Source of the DNA: Haloarcula sp. CBA1127 | Lineage (GTDB): Archaea > Halobacteriota > Halobacteria > Halobacteriales > Haloarculaceae | Length of the DNA: 64,000 nucleotides | NCBI RefSeq assembly: GCF_001485575.1 | Contig: NZ_BCNB01000006.1 | Location: forward strand, 186,001-250,000 | Direction: 5' to 3' | The notes under the pieces: generated by a model | Databases searched by the model: none | Seen by the model: only the letters and a program-made list of their open reading frames with translations | What the model was told of the DNA's origin: nothing | Shown: piece by piece, positions 53,057 through 61,784 of the stretch | How the letters are laid out: each line of letters opens with the position of its first letter | Position numbering within the stretch: the stretch's first letter is position 1 | Made by a program: the position numbers and the translations under genes

Positions 53057-53782
53057 ATGAGTCTGCTCCGACGGTTCGCGTTCGCCATCCGCGCCAAGCT
53101 CAACGCCCTGCTCAGTCGGACTTCGGACCCGGCGGCGGAACTTGACTACTCTTACGAACAGATGCGGGACGAACTGCAGGACGTGACTCGCGGTATCGCC
53201 GACGTGACGACTCAGAAGAAACGGCTGGAGATACACCGAACCCGGTTGCGGTCGAACGTCGAGAAACACGACACACAGGCCCGAGCCGCCCTGCAGGAGG
53301 GTCGTGACGACCTCACGCGCCGGGCACTGGAGAAGAAGCAGGTCAACGTCAGCCAGATAACGGAGCTGACGGGGCAGATAGACGACTTACAGGGGACACA
53401 GGACCGGCTGGTCGGCAAGCGGGCCGAACTCAGCAGCCAGATAGAGCAGTTCCGGACGAAAAAGGAGACGATGAAAGCCCGCTATCAGGCCGCCGAAGCG
53501 TCGGCGCGGGTCTCGGAGGCGTTTACCGGCGCTGGCGACACGATGGCCGACGTGCACCGCTCCATCGAGCGCGCGACGGAGCGCACGGAACAGATGGAGG
53601 CGCGCGCGGCCGCGCTGGAGGAACTCGAATCGAGCGGCCAGCTTGAATCCGTACTCGACGATGGCGACTCCATCGACCAGGAACTCGACCGCCTCTCCAG
53701 CGAGCGGGCGGTCGAGAACGAGCTGGCGACGCTACGGGCAGAGATGGATGAGCGCGAGGCCGTCGAAGAAGCCGCAGAATAG
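53057..53782 (+). CDS. pspA: PspA/IM30-family protein
   Basis: A 241-residue, almost wholly helical coiled-coil protein. The N-terminus SLLRRFAFAIRAKLNALLSR is amphipathic, as in PspA/Vipp1/ESCRT-III-like proteins that bind stressed membranes. DPAAELDYSYEQMRDELQDV and the later long heptad region match the family. A low-G+C promoter-like stretch (ttattataacc) lies about 90 bases upstream. It stands alone, with no pspBC partners nearby. Confidence 0.88.
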   Translation: MSLLRRFAFAIRAKLNALLSRTSDPAAELDYSYEQMRDELQDVTRGIADVTTQKKRLEIHRTRLRSNVEKHDTQARAALQEGRDDLTRRALEKKQVNVSQITELTGQIDDLQGTQDRLVGKRAELSSQIEQFRTKKETMKARYQAAEASARVSEAFTGAGDTMADVHRSIERATERTEQMEARAAALEELESSGQLESVLDDGDSIDQELDRLSSERAVENELATLRAEMDEREAVEEAAE

Positions 53783-53813
53783 CTCGGGCAGGCGTCGAAA
53801 CTATACAGAGCCG

Positions 53814-54602
53814 TTATTCGTGGTGTGTCGGAGCGGCCGCCTCGACAGCCTCGCAGGCCAGCGCCTCGAAGTCGGCCTGGTCGGGGACGACATCGACCGA
53901 GATGCCGGCGTCCTCGGCCGTCTCTCGCGTCGGCTGGCCGATTGCGCCGACAGTTGCCTCGTTCAGTCCGTCGATGGCAGCCTCGCGGAGACCGAGGTCC
54001 GCAGCCGCATCGAGGAAGTGTTCGACCGTGAGCGAGGACGTGAACAGCGCCGCGTCGAGGTCCCCGCTTGCGGCCAGCTCCGCGGACTCGCCCGACCCTT
54101 CCGGACGGACCAGCCGGTATAGCACGGTTTCATGGACGTACGCACCGGCGTCCTCCAGCCCGTCAGTCAGCACTGCGGAGCCATGGTCCGACCGGGCGAC
54201 TTCGACTCTTGTGCCGGCCACCGCTCCGGACAGCGTTTCGACGAGTCCCGTCGAAGAGTACTCGGCGGGGATGATGTCGACGCCGTAGCCGGCCTCGTGA
54301 AGCGCCTCGGCGGTCGACTCGCCGATGGCACATATCGTCGCCTCGCCGGCGTCCCAGCCGGCTTCAGCGGCGAGTTCGACGCCAGTCTTGCTCGTCAGGA
54401 CGACGTAGTCGGCGTCAGTACGGGGCGTGACTGGCCTATCGTCTTCATCACCGTCGGCATCGTCGGCCGTCGCCGGTTCGACGGCCAGCATCGGGTCCGG
54501 AATCGGGTCGGCACCGAGCGATTCCAGCAGTTCGACCGCGTCGTCGAGACGCTCGTCGTCGGGGCGGAAGGCAGCTACGCGCAGGCGCGGTTTCTCGCGC
54601 AT
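53814..54602 (-). CDS. hemD: Uroporphyrinogen-III synthase
   Basis: A 262-residue enzyme that closes and inverts ring D of hydroxymethylbilane. The HemD two-domain fold is suggested by VAAFRPDDERLDDAVELLES at the start, YVVLTSKTGVELAAEAG, and ALFTSSLTVEHFLDAA with AIGQPTRETAEDAGISVDVV. It is the third gene of hemC-cobA-hemD, with start and upstream stop overlapping by one base. Confidence 0.9.
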   Translation of the reverse strand: MREKPRLRVAAFRPDDERLDDAVELLESLGADPIPDPMLAVEPATADDADGDEDDRPVTPRTDADYVVLTSKTGVELAAEAGWDAGEATICAIGESTAEALHEAGYGVDIIPAEYSSTGLVETLSGAVAGTRVEVARSDHGSAVLTDGLEDAGAYVHETVLYRLVRPEGSGESAELAASGDLDAALFTSSLTVEHFLDAAADLGLREAAIDGLNEATVGAIGQPTRETAEDAGISVDVVPDQADFEALACEAVEAAAPTHHE

Positions 54603-55363
54603 TAGTACCCCTCCAGAAACTCCACCACTCGCTCTCGCTCGCCGGCTACCTCGCCGATGACGGTGATAGCGGGCGGTTCGATACCGGCCTCGTCTCGGAT
54701 GGAGACGATGGTGTCGAGCGTCCCGGTGGCGACCTGCTGGTCCGGCCAGGTCGCGCGTTCGACGAGCGCCACGGGCGTTTCAGGGTCCATCCCGGCCTCG
54801 CGAAGGGCCTCTGTGTACTGGGGCAGCTTGCCGACACCCATCAGGACGACGAGCGTGCCGCCGGTCGCGGCCAGCGCTTCCCAGTCGACGGCCGATTCGT
54901 CCTTCGTCGGGTCCTCGTGGCCGGTGACGAAGGAGACCGAGGACGTGTAATCGCGGTGCGTGACCGGAATGCCGGCGGCTTCGGGGCCGGCGATAGCGCT
55001 CGTAATTCCCGGAACGATCTCGACGGGAATTCCGTTCTCCGCGAGATGAGCCAGTTCCTCGCCACCGCGGCCAAACACCATCGAGTCGCCGCCTTTCAGC
55101 CGGACGACGGTGTTACCCTCCTCAGCGAGTTCGACCAGTCGGGCGTTAGTGTACTCCTGAGGCGTCCACTCGCCGCCGGCGCGTTTGCCCACGTCCTCAC
55201 GTTTCTCCTCGGGGATCATCCCGATGATTTCCGGGCCGGGGAGCTTGTCGTGCAGCACCACATCTGCCTCCTCCAGCAGGCGCTTCGCCTTGACCGTCAG
55301 CAGGTCCGGGTCGCCAGGACCGGAGCCGACCAGATACACTTTGCCGGGTGCAGTATCGGTCAT
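54602..55363 (-). CDS. cobA: Uroporphyrinogen-III C-methyltransferase
   Basis: A 253-residue SAM methyltransferase making precorrin-2. VYLVGSGPGDPDLLTVKAKR is the classic CobA/SUMT start, and VRLKGGDSMVFGRGGEEL the SAM-binding loop. The single-domain form, without CysG dehydrogenase, is normal in archaea. It overlaps hemC by four bases and hemD by one. In archaea precorrin-2 feeds siroheme, cobalamin and the alternative (siroheme-derived) heme route. Confidence 0.94.
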   Translation of the reverse strand: MTDTAPGKVYLVGSGPGDPDLLTVKAKRLLEEADVVLHDKLPGPEIIGMIPEEKREDVGKRAGGEWTPQEYTNARLVELAEEGNTVVRLKGGDSMVFGRGGEELAHLAENGIPVEIVPGITSAIAGPEAAGIPVTHRDYTSSVSFVTGHEDPTKDESAVDWEALAATGGTLVVLMGVGKLPQYTEALREAGMDPETPVALVERATWPDQQVATGTLDTIVSIRDEAGIEPPAITVIGEVAGERERVVEFLEGY

Positions 55364-56523
55364 TCCTCGTCTTCCTCCCGCGCCGCCGAGGCGTCATCGG
55401 CGTCCGTCGAGTCGCGCTTGGCCTCGGCAATGAGGTCGTCAGCACCCTGTTCGGCGAGTTCCGCTGCGAGGTCCTGTGCCGCGTCGATGTGGTACTCAGC
55501 CGGGATGTCACGGCCGACCGAGACTTCCTCGGTGCCGTCCTGTGAGAGGACGCGAACTCGCGTGTGGACGACGCCGCCCTCTAGCTGGGCGTGGACACCG
55601 ATGGGCGCGACACAGCCACCGCCGAGTTCTTCGAGAATCGTCCGCTCAACGGTCGTCTCGACGCGCGTCTGAGGGTCGTCCAGCCGGTCTTTGATGTCCA
55701 GCGCGAGGTCGCCGTCGACAGCGGTCACCGCTAATGCGCCCTGTCCCGGAGCCGGGACGAACTGGTCGGGGTCAAGGTCGGACATCCCGACGTAGCGCGT
55801 GAGCCCGGCGCGGTGGAGCCCCGCCTTTGCCAGCACGATGGCGTCGTATTCTACGTCCGGGTCCCGCTCCATTGCCCGCCGTTCAAATTCGGTGAGGTCG
55901 TCGAACCACTCTTCGACCGTGCGGTCGTAGGGGTGTTCTTCTTCGTCAGTGTCGGATTCGTCGGTGTCGGAGTCCTCGGCGTCGTCGGTCCGCTCCTGTT
56001 CGGCCTCGTGTCGCTCCTGGTGTTCCTGCTGGAGCGACGGGGCCAACAGCTTCGCGAGGCGCGTATCGACGTTGCCCCGGAGCGGTTCCACGGTGAGGTC
56101 GTCGCGCTCGGCGAGCAACTGCGCCTTGCGTCGCAGGCTCGACGTACCGACGGTCGCGCCCTCGGGCAGTTCTTCGAGCGAGCGGCCGTCGGGCGTCACC
56201 AGCACGTCCTCAGCGGCGGCCCGCTCGGGGACCGCCGCGACGACGAGGCGCTCGGGCCGTTCGGTCGGCATGTCCTTCATCGAGTGAACCGCCGCGTCGA
56301 GTTCGCCGTCGAGCACCTTCTCGTCGAGGCTGCGCACGAACGCGCCGGTTTTCCCCAGTCGGTGAATGAGTTCGTCCCGTATCTGGTCGCCCGTCGTCTC
56401 CACCTCGACGAGTTCGACCGACAGTCGGCGACTGCTCAGCGAATCCCGAACCGTCGCCGCCTGACGCAACGCGAGGTCAGAGCCCCGCGTCGCCAGTTGC
56501 AGTGTCTCCCCGCGTGTTGTCAT
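55360..56523 (-). CDS. hemC: Hydroxymethylbilane synthase with acidic insertion
   Basis: A 387-residue porphobilinogen deaminase, longer than the usual 300-320. LATRGSDLALRQAATVRDSL starts it, DMPTERPERLVVAAV and GTSSLRRKAQLLAERDDL are core motifs, and the dipyrromethane Cys is in LGGGCVAPIG. Between about residues 155 and 215 sits a very acidic insertion (EDSDTDESDTDEEE), absent from bacterial enzymes. It probably forms a solvent-exposed loop adapted to high salt. First gene of the operon with cobA and hemD. Confidence 0.94.
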   Translation of the reverse strand: MTTRGETLQLATRGSDLALRQAATVRDSLSSRRLSVELVEVETTGDQIRDELIHRLGKTGAFVRSLDEKVLDGELDAAVHSMKDMPTERPERLVVAAVPERAAAEDVLVTPDGRSLEELPEGATVGTSSLRRKAQLLAERDDLTVEPLRGNVDTRLAKLLAPSLQQEHQERHEAEQERTDDAEDSDTDESDTDEEEHPYDRTVEEWFDDLTEFERRAMERDPDVEYDAIVLAKAGLHRAGLTRYVGMSDLDPDQFVPAPGQGALAVTAVDGDLALDIKDRLDDPQTRVETTVERTILEELGGGCVAPIGVHAQLEGGVVHTRVRVLSQDGTEEVSVGRDIPAEYHIDAAQDLAAELAEQGADDLIAEAKRDSTDADDASAAREEDEE

Positions 56524-56579
56524 ACCCGACACTCCTCGGTCAGCGCGTAAAAACGCACTTCTTCGCCGATTCGATGTCG

Positions 56580-56852
56580 CTACGCAGTCATCTCAGCGGA
56601 CACAGTTCCGAGCACGCACTGTGAAACGAATCCCCCAACAAATGCCGTCACGCCGCCGGCGACGAGGGCGAAATCGATCAGTCTGTTGAGCGTGTCGACG
56701 GGACCGACGCTGATTGTGAGGACGACGTACGCGTGCAGGAGCACGTACATGGCTGGCAGAAAGACCGCCGTACAGAGCACGCCGGCAGCCATCGCACGTC
56801 GAATGACCGGCGGGGCACGTCTAACGACCGGGAGGGAACTGGTCAGGGCCAT
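56580..56852 (-). CDS. Small membrane protein
   Basis: A 90-residue protein starting MALTSSLPVVRRAPPVIRRA, with two to three hydrophobic helices (about 22-42, 50-70 and 70-85). The internal ATG at 56852 is used, since the longer upstream frame runs into the carS gene and is highly basic. It lies 62 bases downstream of carS on the same strand. No family recognised. Confidence 0.55.
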   Translation of the reverse strand: MALTSSLPVVRRAPPVIRRAMAAGVLCTAVFLPAMYVLLHAYVVLTISVGPVDTLNRLIDFALVAGGVTAFVGGFVSQCVLGTVSAEMTA

Positions 56853-56914
56853 CGGGTACGGCTTTGTGGTGGGTACACGTAGTTCTGTGGTGCAGTCCGC
56901 GAGTCCCAGCCGCG

Positions 56915-57460
56915 TTACCACGGCTCGTTTTTCAGGCCGAGCAGGTAGGCGATACCGTTGGTCACGACGTGTAGCACCGGCGTCGCGACGACAACCACGA
57001 CCAGCACCGGGAGCGTGAACGTCTCGGTGAACCACGACGGTGCGGCCACGAACGCACAGAGCAACGCTCCGACGACAAAGTCCAGTTGGTCCAGCCCGGG
57101 GAACGCCGCCCCGCGCTCGCGGCCAGTCCGGCGCTTAAGGAAGGACGCGCCGATGTCCCCGAGCATCGCACCGAAGGCGAGTCCGAGTCCGGCACGGAGC
57201 GAAAACGTCGGGATATCAGTTCCGAGTGCGGCGCTCACGCTAGGCGCGGCCTGTGTCAGTCCGAGCGCGAGTAGCGTCCCGGCGGCGGTACCGATGAGCG
57301 TTCCGCGCCAGGTCTTGCCGTCGCCCAGCACCCGCCGTCCGCCCCACGTTCGGCCACCGTCTATCGGTCTGCCGCCACCGGCGAGTACCGCGGCGTTGTT
57401 CGGGATATACGCCGGCAACATCGCCCACAGCGCCCAGACGACCGTGTCGACCGTCTCCAT
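56915..57460 (-). CDS. carS: CDP-archaeol synthase
   Basis: A 181-residue integral membrane cytidylyltransferase (CarS/DUF46) that makes CDP-archaeol for phospholipid head-group attachment. [20 protein letters not shown] and [20 protein letters not shown] with [14 protein letters not shown] are its conserved cytoplasmic loops. About five helices are seen. The start [16 protein letters not shown] is chosen at 57460 because residues before it in the frame have no homology. Confidence 0.93.
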   Translation of the reverse strand: METVDTVVWALWAMLPAYIPNNAAVLAGGGRPIDGGRTWGGRRVLGDGKTWRGTLIGTAAGTLLALGLTQAAPSVSAALGTDIPTFSLRAGLGLAFGAMLGDIGASFLKRRTGRERGAAFPGLDQLDFVVGALLCAFVAAPSWFTETFTLPVLVVVVVATPVLHVVTNGIAYLLGLKNEPW

Positions 57461-57602
57461 ATCCCCGCCGTCTGCCCCCGTCGTCTTAATCTGTGTGACT
57501 CGCTGCTGTGGGGTTAGCGAGAGTGGCCACAGACTCTGGGACACACACGGACACGCCGACACCCGTTGCTGGTCACGAGTCTAAAAAGATCGAGAACTGG
57601 CC

Positions 57603-57977
57603 TCAGAACGGCGCTTCGGGGCCTTCGTCTTCGTCGCCGCCGACATCGCCGCCGCGGGACTCACCGGGGAAGGACGGACTCATGCCGCCGCTACCGCCGG
57701 ACATGCCTTCCTGCTGTTCCATCCCAGTTCGGGCGGTGACCTCGTTGATCTCCGGGATCTCCTTGGTCATGCGCGTCTTGATGGCCTGAATGGTCATCGG
57801 CGAGATGCCACAGCCGGAACAGGCACCGCCGAGGCGGATCGTGACGCTGCCTTCCTCGCGGTCGATTTCCTCGATGGCCGCGCTTCCGCCGTGCATCTGG
57901 ATCTGGGGGAAGTTGCGGCGCAGGAAGTTCGTGATTCGCTCGCGCAGGTCGTTGGCGTCCTCTGTTTCAGTGCTCAT
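57603..57977 (-). CDS. NifU C-terminal domain (Nfu) Fe-S carrier
   Basis: A 124-residue protein whose residues 10-85 form an Nfu domain with the cluster ligand motif Cys53-S-G-Cys56 (GGACSGCGISPMTIQAIKTR). A Gly/Ser-rich acidic tail of about 35 residues follows (GGSGGMSPSFPGESRGGD). It probably carries or delivers a [4Fe-4S] cluster, working with the SufS/SufU pair about 13 kb away. Confidence 0.9.
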   Translation of the reverse strand: MSTETEDANDLRERITNFLRRNFPQIQMHGGSAAIEEIDREEGSVTIRLGGACSGCGISPMTIQAIKTRMTKEIPEINEVTARTGMEQQEGMSGGSGGMSPSFPGESRGGDVGGDEDEGPEAPF

Positions 57978-58122
57978 AGTGAATCATATTCCGTCCCGGG
58001 AGGGCTTAGACCTTTGGACTAACATCTATATGACGGGCGAGAAACCGCGACCCGCGAGCACCTGCCCGTAGTTACCTTGAACATACCTGAAACTTCTACC
58101 GCCGGGGCGAGTAGCCCGTCCT

Positions 58123-58647
58123 ATGACACCCCCCGCTGACGGACCACAGCTGTTCGAGTGTGAGACCTGCGGCGGCATCGGCATCGGCGACAATCGCCCG
58201 GAGTGCTGTAGCGAGCCGATGACGGCGACCGAGATAGAGGAGACGGCGGTCAGCGAGCCGTCACTGGAAACGCTGCTCAAAACGGTCTTCGATATGTCCG
58301 GGACCGAGCTGGACATCTGTCTCTGCGTGATGGAAGGCGGTGAGTTGACCGTGGCGGCACTGGCCGAACAGATCGGCTACGACCGGAGCGTCGTCGCACG
58401 CCATCTCAACCATCTCGCGGCGTTCGGCGTCGTCGAGAAGCGCCGCCGAATCAGGCCGGCAGGTGGGCACGTGTACGTCTACACGCCACAGCCGCCGGAA
58501 GTAGTGCGTGAGCGGCTCCGCGGGGCGTTCCTGTCGTGGGTTCGGCTGGCGACCGCGCAGCTGGACGACCTGCAACGTGAGAAGGTCGAGGCGATAGCCG
58601 ACGCCGAAACCGACGAGCGGCAGTGGACCGTGTTTCAGGAGCAGTAA
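58123..58647 (+). CDS. HTH transcriptional regulator with zinc-knuckle N-terminus
   Basis: A 174-residue protein. The N-terminus has C-E-T-C and E-C-C-S (FECETCGGIGIGDNRPECC), a possible metal site. A winged-helix domain follows (about 55-130), ELTVAALAEQIGYDRSVVAR being the recognition region, with a wing RRRIRPAGGHVYVYTP. This is of the TrmB/ArsR-like class. It could sense metal or redox state. It faces the gene 58664-59137 convergently, so its target is not obvious. Confidence 0.78.
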   Translation: MTPPADGPQLFECETCGGIGIGDNRPECCSEPMTATEIEETAVSEPSLETLLKTVFDMSGTELDICLCVMEGGELTVAALAEQIGYDRSVVARHLNHLAAFGVVEKRRRIRPAGGHVYVYTPQPPEVVRERLRGAFLSWVRLATAQLDDLQREKVEAIADAETDERQWTVFQEQ

Positions 58648-58663
58648 CTGCGAGCCAATCGCC

Positions 58664-59137
58664 TCAGATGCGGTCGGCAGTCACAGCGTAGACGACCGCG
58701 AGGACAGCACCGTAGACGACGTGCCACAGCAGCGACGGCGGTGCAAAGTTCGGGAACGGCGGTGAGGCCGGCGAGCCGACCGCGCTGAGCCAGACCGGCA
58801 TCACGAGCGCGGCGAAGAGTACCCAGGTAGCGACGCCCCAGCCGACCCCGAGCCCAAGCAGTTTGCCGGACGATTCCAGACTGAGGACCCTCGCGAACCC
58901 AGCGAACAGCACACCCATCACAGCGCCGTGCGAGAGGTGGACGACGAGACCAGCCGCCGGGCTCGGCGGCGGTGCGAGCCCGTACAGGGACGGGATTGCG
59001 ACGGCGAGCGTCGCGGTGTTCATCACGAGAATCAACGCGCCCATGACGGCGCTGCCGGCGATACCGCCGAGAACGCCGGCTTTCCAGTTGCCGGTACTGA
59101 CATCGTACGTCTGTGTCGTTTCTGTTGTCGTTGACAT
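58664..59137 (-). CDS. Four-helix membrane protein (DUF6789-like)
   Basis: A 157-residue protein with hydrophilic start MSTTTETTQTYDVSTGNWKA, then four membrane helices (about 22-45, 60-80, 93-115 and 132-152) with several conserved-looking Gly and His residues (HLSHGAVMGVLF, LLWHVVYGAVLAVV). The pattern matches small haloarchaeal membrane proteins of unknown role. It is convergent with the regulator. Confidence 0.68.
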   Translation of the reverse strand: MSTTTETTQTYDVSTGNWKAGVLGGIAGSAVMGALILVMNTATLAVAIPSLYGLAPPPSPAAGLVVHLSHGAVMGVLFAGFARVLSLESSGKLLGLGVGWGVATWVLFAALVMPVWLSAVGSPASPPFPNFAPPSLLWHVVYGAVLAVVYAVTADRI

Positions 59138-59284
59138 GCATACGAACGGTCACACCGTCTAGCAAAAGAGCCGGCGTGGCTGTTCGACCTCGTGGCACGT
59201 CCCCGCAAGAACTATACACCGGCTCTCGCCGGCATGGACAGGCAGGCAACCAAGTTTCAAGCCGGGGCCGGACGGACAGGTGGT

Positions 59285-59857
59285 ATGGCAGACTCCGACA
59301 CAGTGATGGCTCGGTTCGATACCCCGGACATCGACAACCTCCCTGAGGACCTGCAGGAGCGTATCGCAGAGGAAACCGACCGCGCCGGCTTCACGCCGAA
59401 CATCTTCCCGGCGATGGCGTATCGACCCTCACATTTCCGGGCGTTCTTCGCGTACCACGACGCGCTGGTCGAGGAGACGGCGCTCGAACGAGAAGAGGTC
59501 GAGATGATTATCGTCGCCGTCAGCGGCGTCAACGACTGCCTCTACTGTATTGTCGCCCACGGCGCGCTCTTGCGTATCTACGCCGACGCGCCCAAGCTCG
59601 CCGAGCAGGTCGCCGCGAACCATCGAACGGCCGAGATTAACGAGACGCACAAAGCGATGCTCGACTTCGCGGTGAAACTGACAGAATCGCCCGCCCGTAT
59701 CGAGGACGCGGACCTCGAACGGCTAGAGGAACACGGCTACAGCCGCCGCACGATCTGGGACATCGGCAGCGTTGCGGCCTTCTTCAACCTCTCGAACCGC
59801 CTCGCACAGCTCGCCGACATCCGCCCGAACGACGAGTTCTACAACCTGGGCCGCTGA
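59285..59857 (+). CDS. Peroxidase-related (AhpD/carboxymuconolactone decarboxylase-like) protein
   Basis: A 190-residue all-helical protein with the AhpD-type redox motif Cys85-L-Y-Cys88-I-V-A-His92 (NDCLYCIVAHGALL). FTPNIFPAMAYRPSHFRAFF is the peroxidase-related family start. It should reduce hydroperoxides using the CxxC pair with His92 as proton relay. The ATG at 59285 is chosen because the longer frame overlaps the divergent membrane gene's promoter. Confidence 0.87.
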   Translation: MADSDTVMARFDTPDIDNLPEDLQERIAEETDRAGFTPNIFPAMAYRPSHFRAFFAYHDALVEETALEREEVEMIIVAVSGVNDCLYCIVAHGALLRIYADAPKLAEQVAANHRTAEINETHKAMLDFAVKLTESPARIEDADLERLEEHGYSRRTIWDIGSVAAFFNLSNRLAQLADIRPNDEFYNLGR

Positions 59858-59884
59858 TATGGCCGGCGTGCTGGCCGCCTGCTC

Positions 59885-60052
59885 TCACGCCGCTTCGGCC
59901 GGCCGCACCGTGTCAGCGCCACACTCCGGACAGGTCAGGTCCGCAACTGTTACCGCGCGCTGTGCGAACTCGGTCCCGCAGTCATCACAGCGGAACCTGT
60001 AGTGTTGTTCTCCGGAGCCAAACAGCTCCGATACCGTGTCAAGCACACCCAT
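59885..60052 (-). CDS. Small zinc-ribbon protein
   Basis: A 55-residue protein starting MGVLDTVSELFGSGEQHYRF, with two Cys pairs, C-D-D-C and C-P-E-C (RCDDCGTEFAQRAVTVADL, then TCPECGADTVRP). One zinc ion is likely. The N-terminal amphipathic helix LDTVSELFGSG could bind membrane or a partner. Convergent with the AhpD-like gene. Function unknown. Confidence 0.75.
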   Translation of the reverse strand: MGVLDTVSELFGSGEQHYRFRCDDCGTEFAQRAVTVADLTCPECGADTVRPAEAA

Positions 60053-60195
60053 ACTAGTGCACTCAACGTCGAACCCCCAAAATCTTCCGGCTGAGATACA
60101 TTTCCGGCGTGGTTTGATACATATAGCATACATCACAGCGCGTATCTATACACCTAGTAGTTCTGGTCTTGCCTATCAGGGTCATCCACAGGTGT

Positions 60196-60333
60196 ATGAA
60201 CAAAACACTCTATCTGATGCAGAAGGACAGCGAAACGCGGATCGAAGTTGACGACGATGGCTACGACCGGATCATGGAGAACGGCAACGTTGTCGGCCAC
60301 CATATGAGCAACCCCATCGTCAAGCTGACCTGA
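60196..60333 (+). CDS. 45-residue hypothetical protein
   Basis: A short frame starting MNKTLYLMQKDSETRIEVDD and ending in VVGHHMSNPIVKLT. It has haloarchaeal codon use and a mixed strand/turn pattern, and looks real rather than random. No domain recognised. It is one of several mini-genes clustered in 59.9-60.9 kb. Confidence 0.5.
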   Translation: MNKTLYLMQKDSETRIEVDDDGYDRIMENGNVVGHHMSNPIVKLT

Positions 60334-60418
60334 GCCGACTGAGGACGCGGTCCGGACGTATCGCGGCTGAGATGTGACATCCAGGAGTTTTTGCCGCTGG
60401 CTGTCGACCCCGTCTCCA

Positions 60419-60595
60419 ATGAGCGACGCCGCGGCCTATGCCTGTGACAACGTTTCCACGCCGGTGGAGGCTGTTCAAGCTGTCCTTGCCCGTGACGATC
60501 TGACACCAGCACAGAAACAGGAGATTGCACAGGGGTTCTCCGCACGCGGCTTAGAGTTCGACGTTAGCGAGCAAGTCTGTGTTGATCAGGGCTAA
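60419..60595 (+). CDS. 58-residue hypothetical protein
   Basis: A short protein starting MSDAAAYACDNVSTPVEAVQ, all helical, with two Cys residues. EAVQAVLARDDLTPAQKQEI recalls helical-bundle regulators or DNA-end binding mini-proteins, but no family was recognised. An upstream in-frame ATG (60374) would add 15 residues with no good context. Confidence 0.5.
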   Translation: MSDAAAYACDNVSTPVEAVQAVLARDDLTPAQKQEIAQGFSARGLEFDVSEQVCVDQG

Positions 60596-60814
60596 TCGTG
60601 GGTGGAGATATACCCTTACATTAGCGTATAGTAAACCTCCACGCAACACCCAATTCCGCGGCTGGCTGCTGGATGCATTACTGCAGTTAGAACGAGATTG
60701 AGTATGCGGCAAACACGAGGACAAATCAGGATGGTAGAGTAGTCAATAGTTTACTTATATCGGGTTGCATAAACGAGCCGTAACCTTAACGTGGGGTAGC
60801 CCGAACGATAGTAT

Positions 60815-60925
60815 ATGCCTGAAGACACGGAGCTTGATCGAGTAGCAAAGCGTGTCGGAGAACGCTCCGATCTCAGCAAGCAGACGTTCGAAAAGGGACA
60901 AGAAGCCGCTATTCTTCCAGATTAG
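60815..60925 (+). CDS. 36-residue short ORF, possibly truncated
   Basis: The frame begins MPEDTELDRVAKRVGERSDL, continues SKQTFEKGQEAAILPD, and stops at TAG 60923-60925, one base short of the end of the convergent Fic/Doc-like gene. A TATA-like element (tttacttatatc) lies about 65 bases upstream. The charged helix could be a small antitoxin or the N-terminus of a truncated protein. Coding status is uncertain. Confidence 0.35.
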   Translation: MPEDTELDRVAKRVGERSDLSKQTFEKGQEAAILPD

Positions 60926-60926
60926 C

Positions 60927-61784
60927 TTATTGCAATCGGTCAACAAACGCCCTTCTTCCATCATCTATTCTGTCCTTCACTTCTTGATGCTCGCTACGTT
61001 CAATTAGATCGGCCGCAAACTGAATGCACCGATTACGGTGCCCTTCATTGGCCATTGAGTGAACATCTTGCCCCTCAAAATCGTGTGCAGAAAGGTCAAT
61101 CTCTATACCTGATTTTCGATATAGTTTGTCGACCCCAACCGACTTAGCGTATTGAAGTAGATCTGGTTTCCGCCGCAGCAACAGCAACCGCTTAGATTCA
61201 TGGACATGCTTTCTTGCCCAATCGTGCCAATCTCCTTGATAGTTACCAGCCGGAATGAAATCTGGGTCCGTAGTTTCTGCCACGGATTGGAGATAAGTTC
61301 GGAGATATGCAACCGCTGTGCGATGATTTGCATTCGGTAATGCATGTTTCTTGATGAGCGAAGACATAATTTCGCCACCAACGATCTCAACATCTTGCCG
61401 CCAGCGAACATCATCAAACGCATCACTGATGCGAGCTGGGTCAGGCTGCTTATAGTAGTTGAGTGGTGCACCACGTTTATCCCATTCTTGTTGAACACCA
61501 CGGAACGTGTTGATCACCGAATCGACCAGTACAATTTCACTGTCAGAGAGTCCCCGTTCCCAGCCGTCAGGGAACTGCCGGGGGTGTGATTCCGCAGCAT
61601 ATACAGCGTATACTTCATTGTCGAAATCATGCCGCTCGATGTTAGTCACAACACGAGTGGCATCCTCCGCTTCTAACTCTTTATCCGCTACAATTCCCTC
61701 AGCACGCTCCCGTGATGGAGTAATATAACACAAAGAAAGCACCAAATCCTCTCGCTTTTCGTGATATGGGAGCCTGTTAGTCAT
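60927..61784 (-). CDS. Fic/Doc-like protein of foreign composition
   Basis: A 285-residue protein with A+T-rich codons unlike its neighbours. Residues 147-157 read H-A-L-P-N-A-N-H-R-T-A, closely matching the Fic/Doc active-site motif (HxFx[DE]xN[KG]R; phage P1 Doc has HIFNDANKRTA). The acidic metal-ligand position is Asn151 here. The flanks (IVGGEIMSSLIKKHALPNAN and VAYLRTYLQSVAE) fit the helices around the Fic loop. Fic proteins transfer AMP or phosphate to proteins, and Doc inactivates EF-Tu. No Phd-like antitoxin gene is adjacent on this strand; the short ORF at 60815 is convergent. Activity is unproven. Confidence 0.6.
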   Translation of the reverse strand: MTNRLPYHEKREDLVLSLCYITPSRERAEGIVADKELEAEDATRVVTNIERHDFDNEVYAVYAAESHPRQFPDGWERGLSDSEIVLVDSVINTFRGVQQEWDKRGAPLNYYKQPDPARISDAFDDVRWRQDVEIVGGEIMSSLIKKHALPNANHRTAVAYLRTYLQSVAETTDPDFIPAGNYQGDWHDWARKHVHESKRLLLLRRKPDLLQYAKSVGVDKLYRKSGIEIDLSAHDFEGQDVHSMANEGHRNRCIQFAADLIERSEHQEVKDRIDDGRRAFVDRLQ

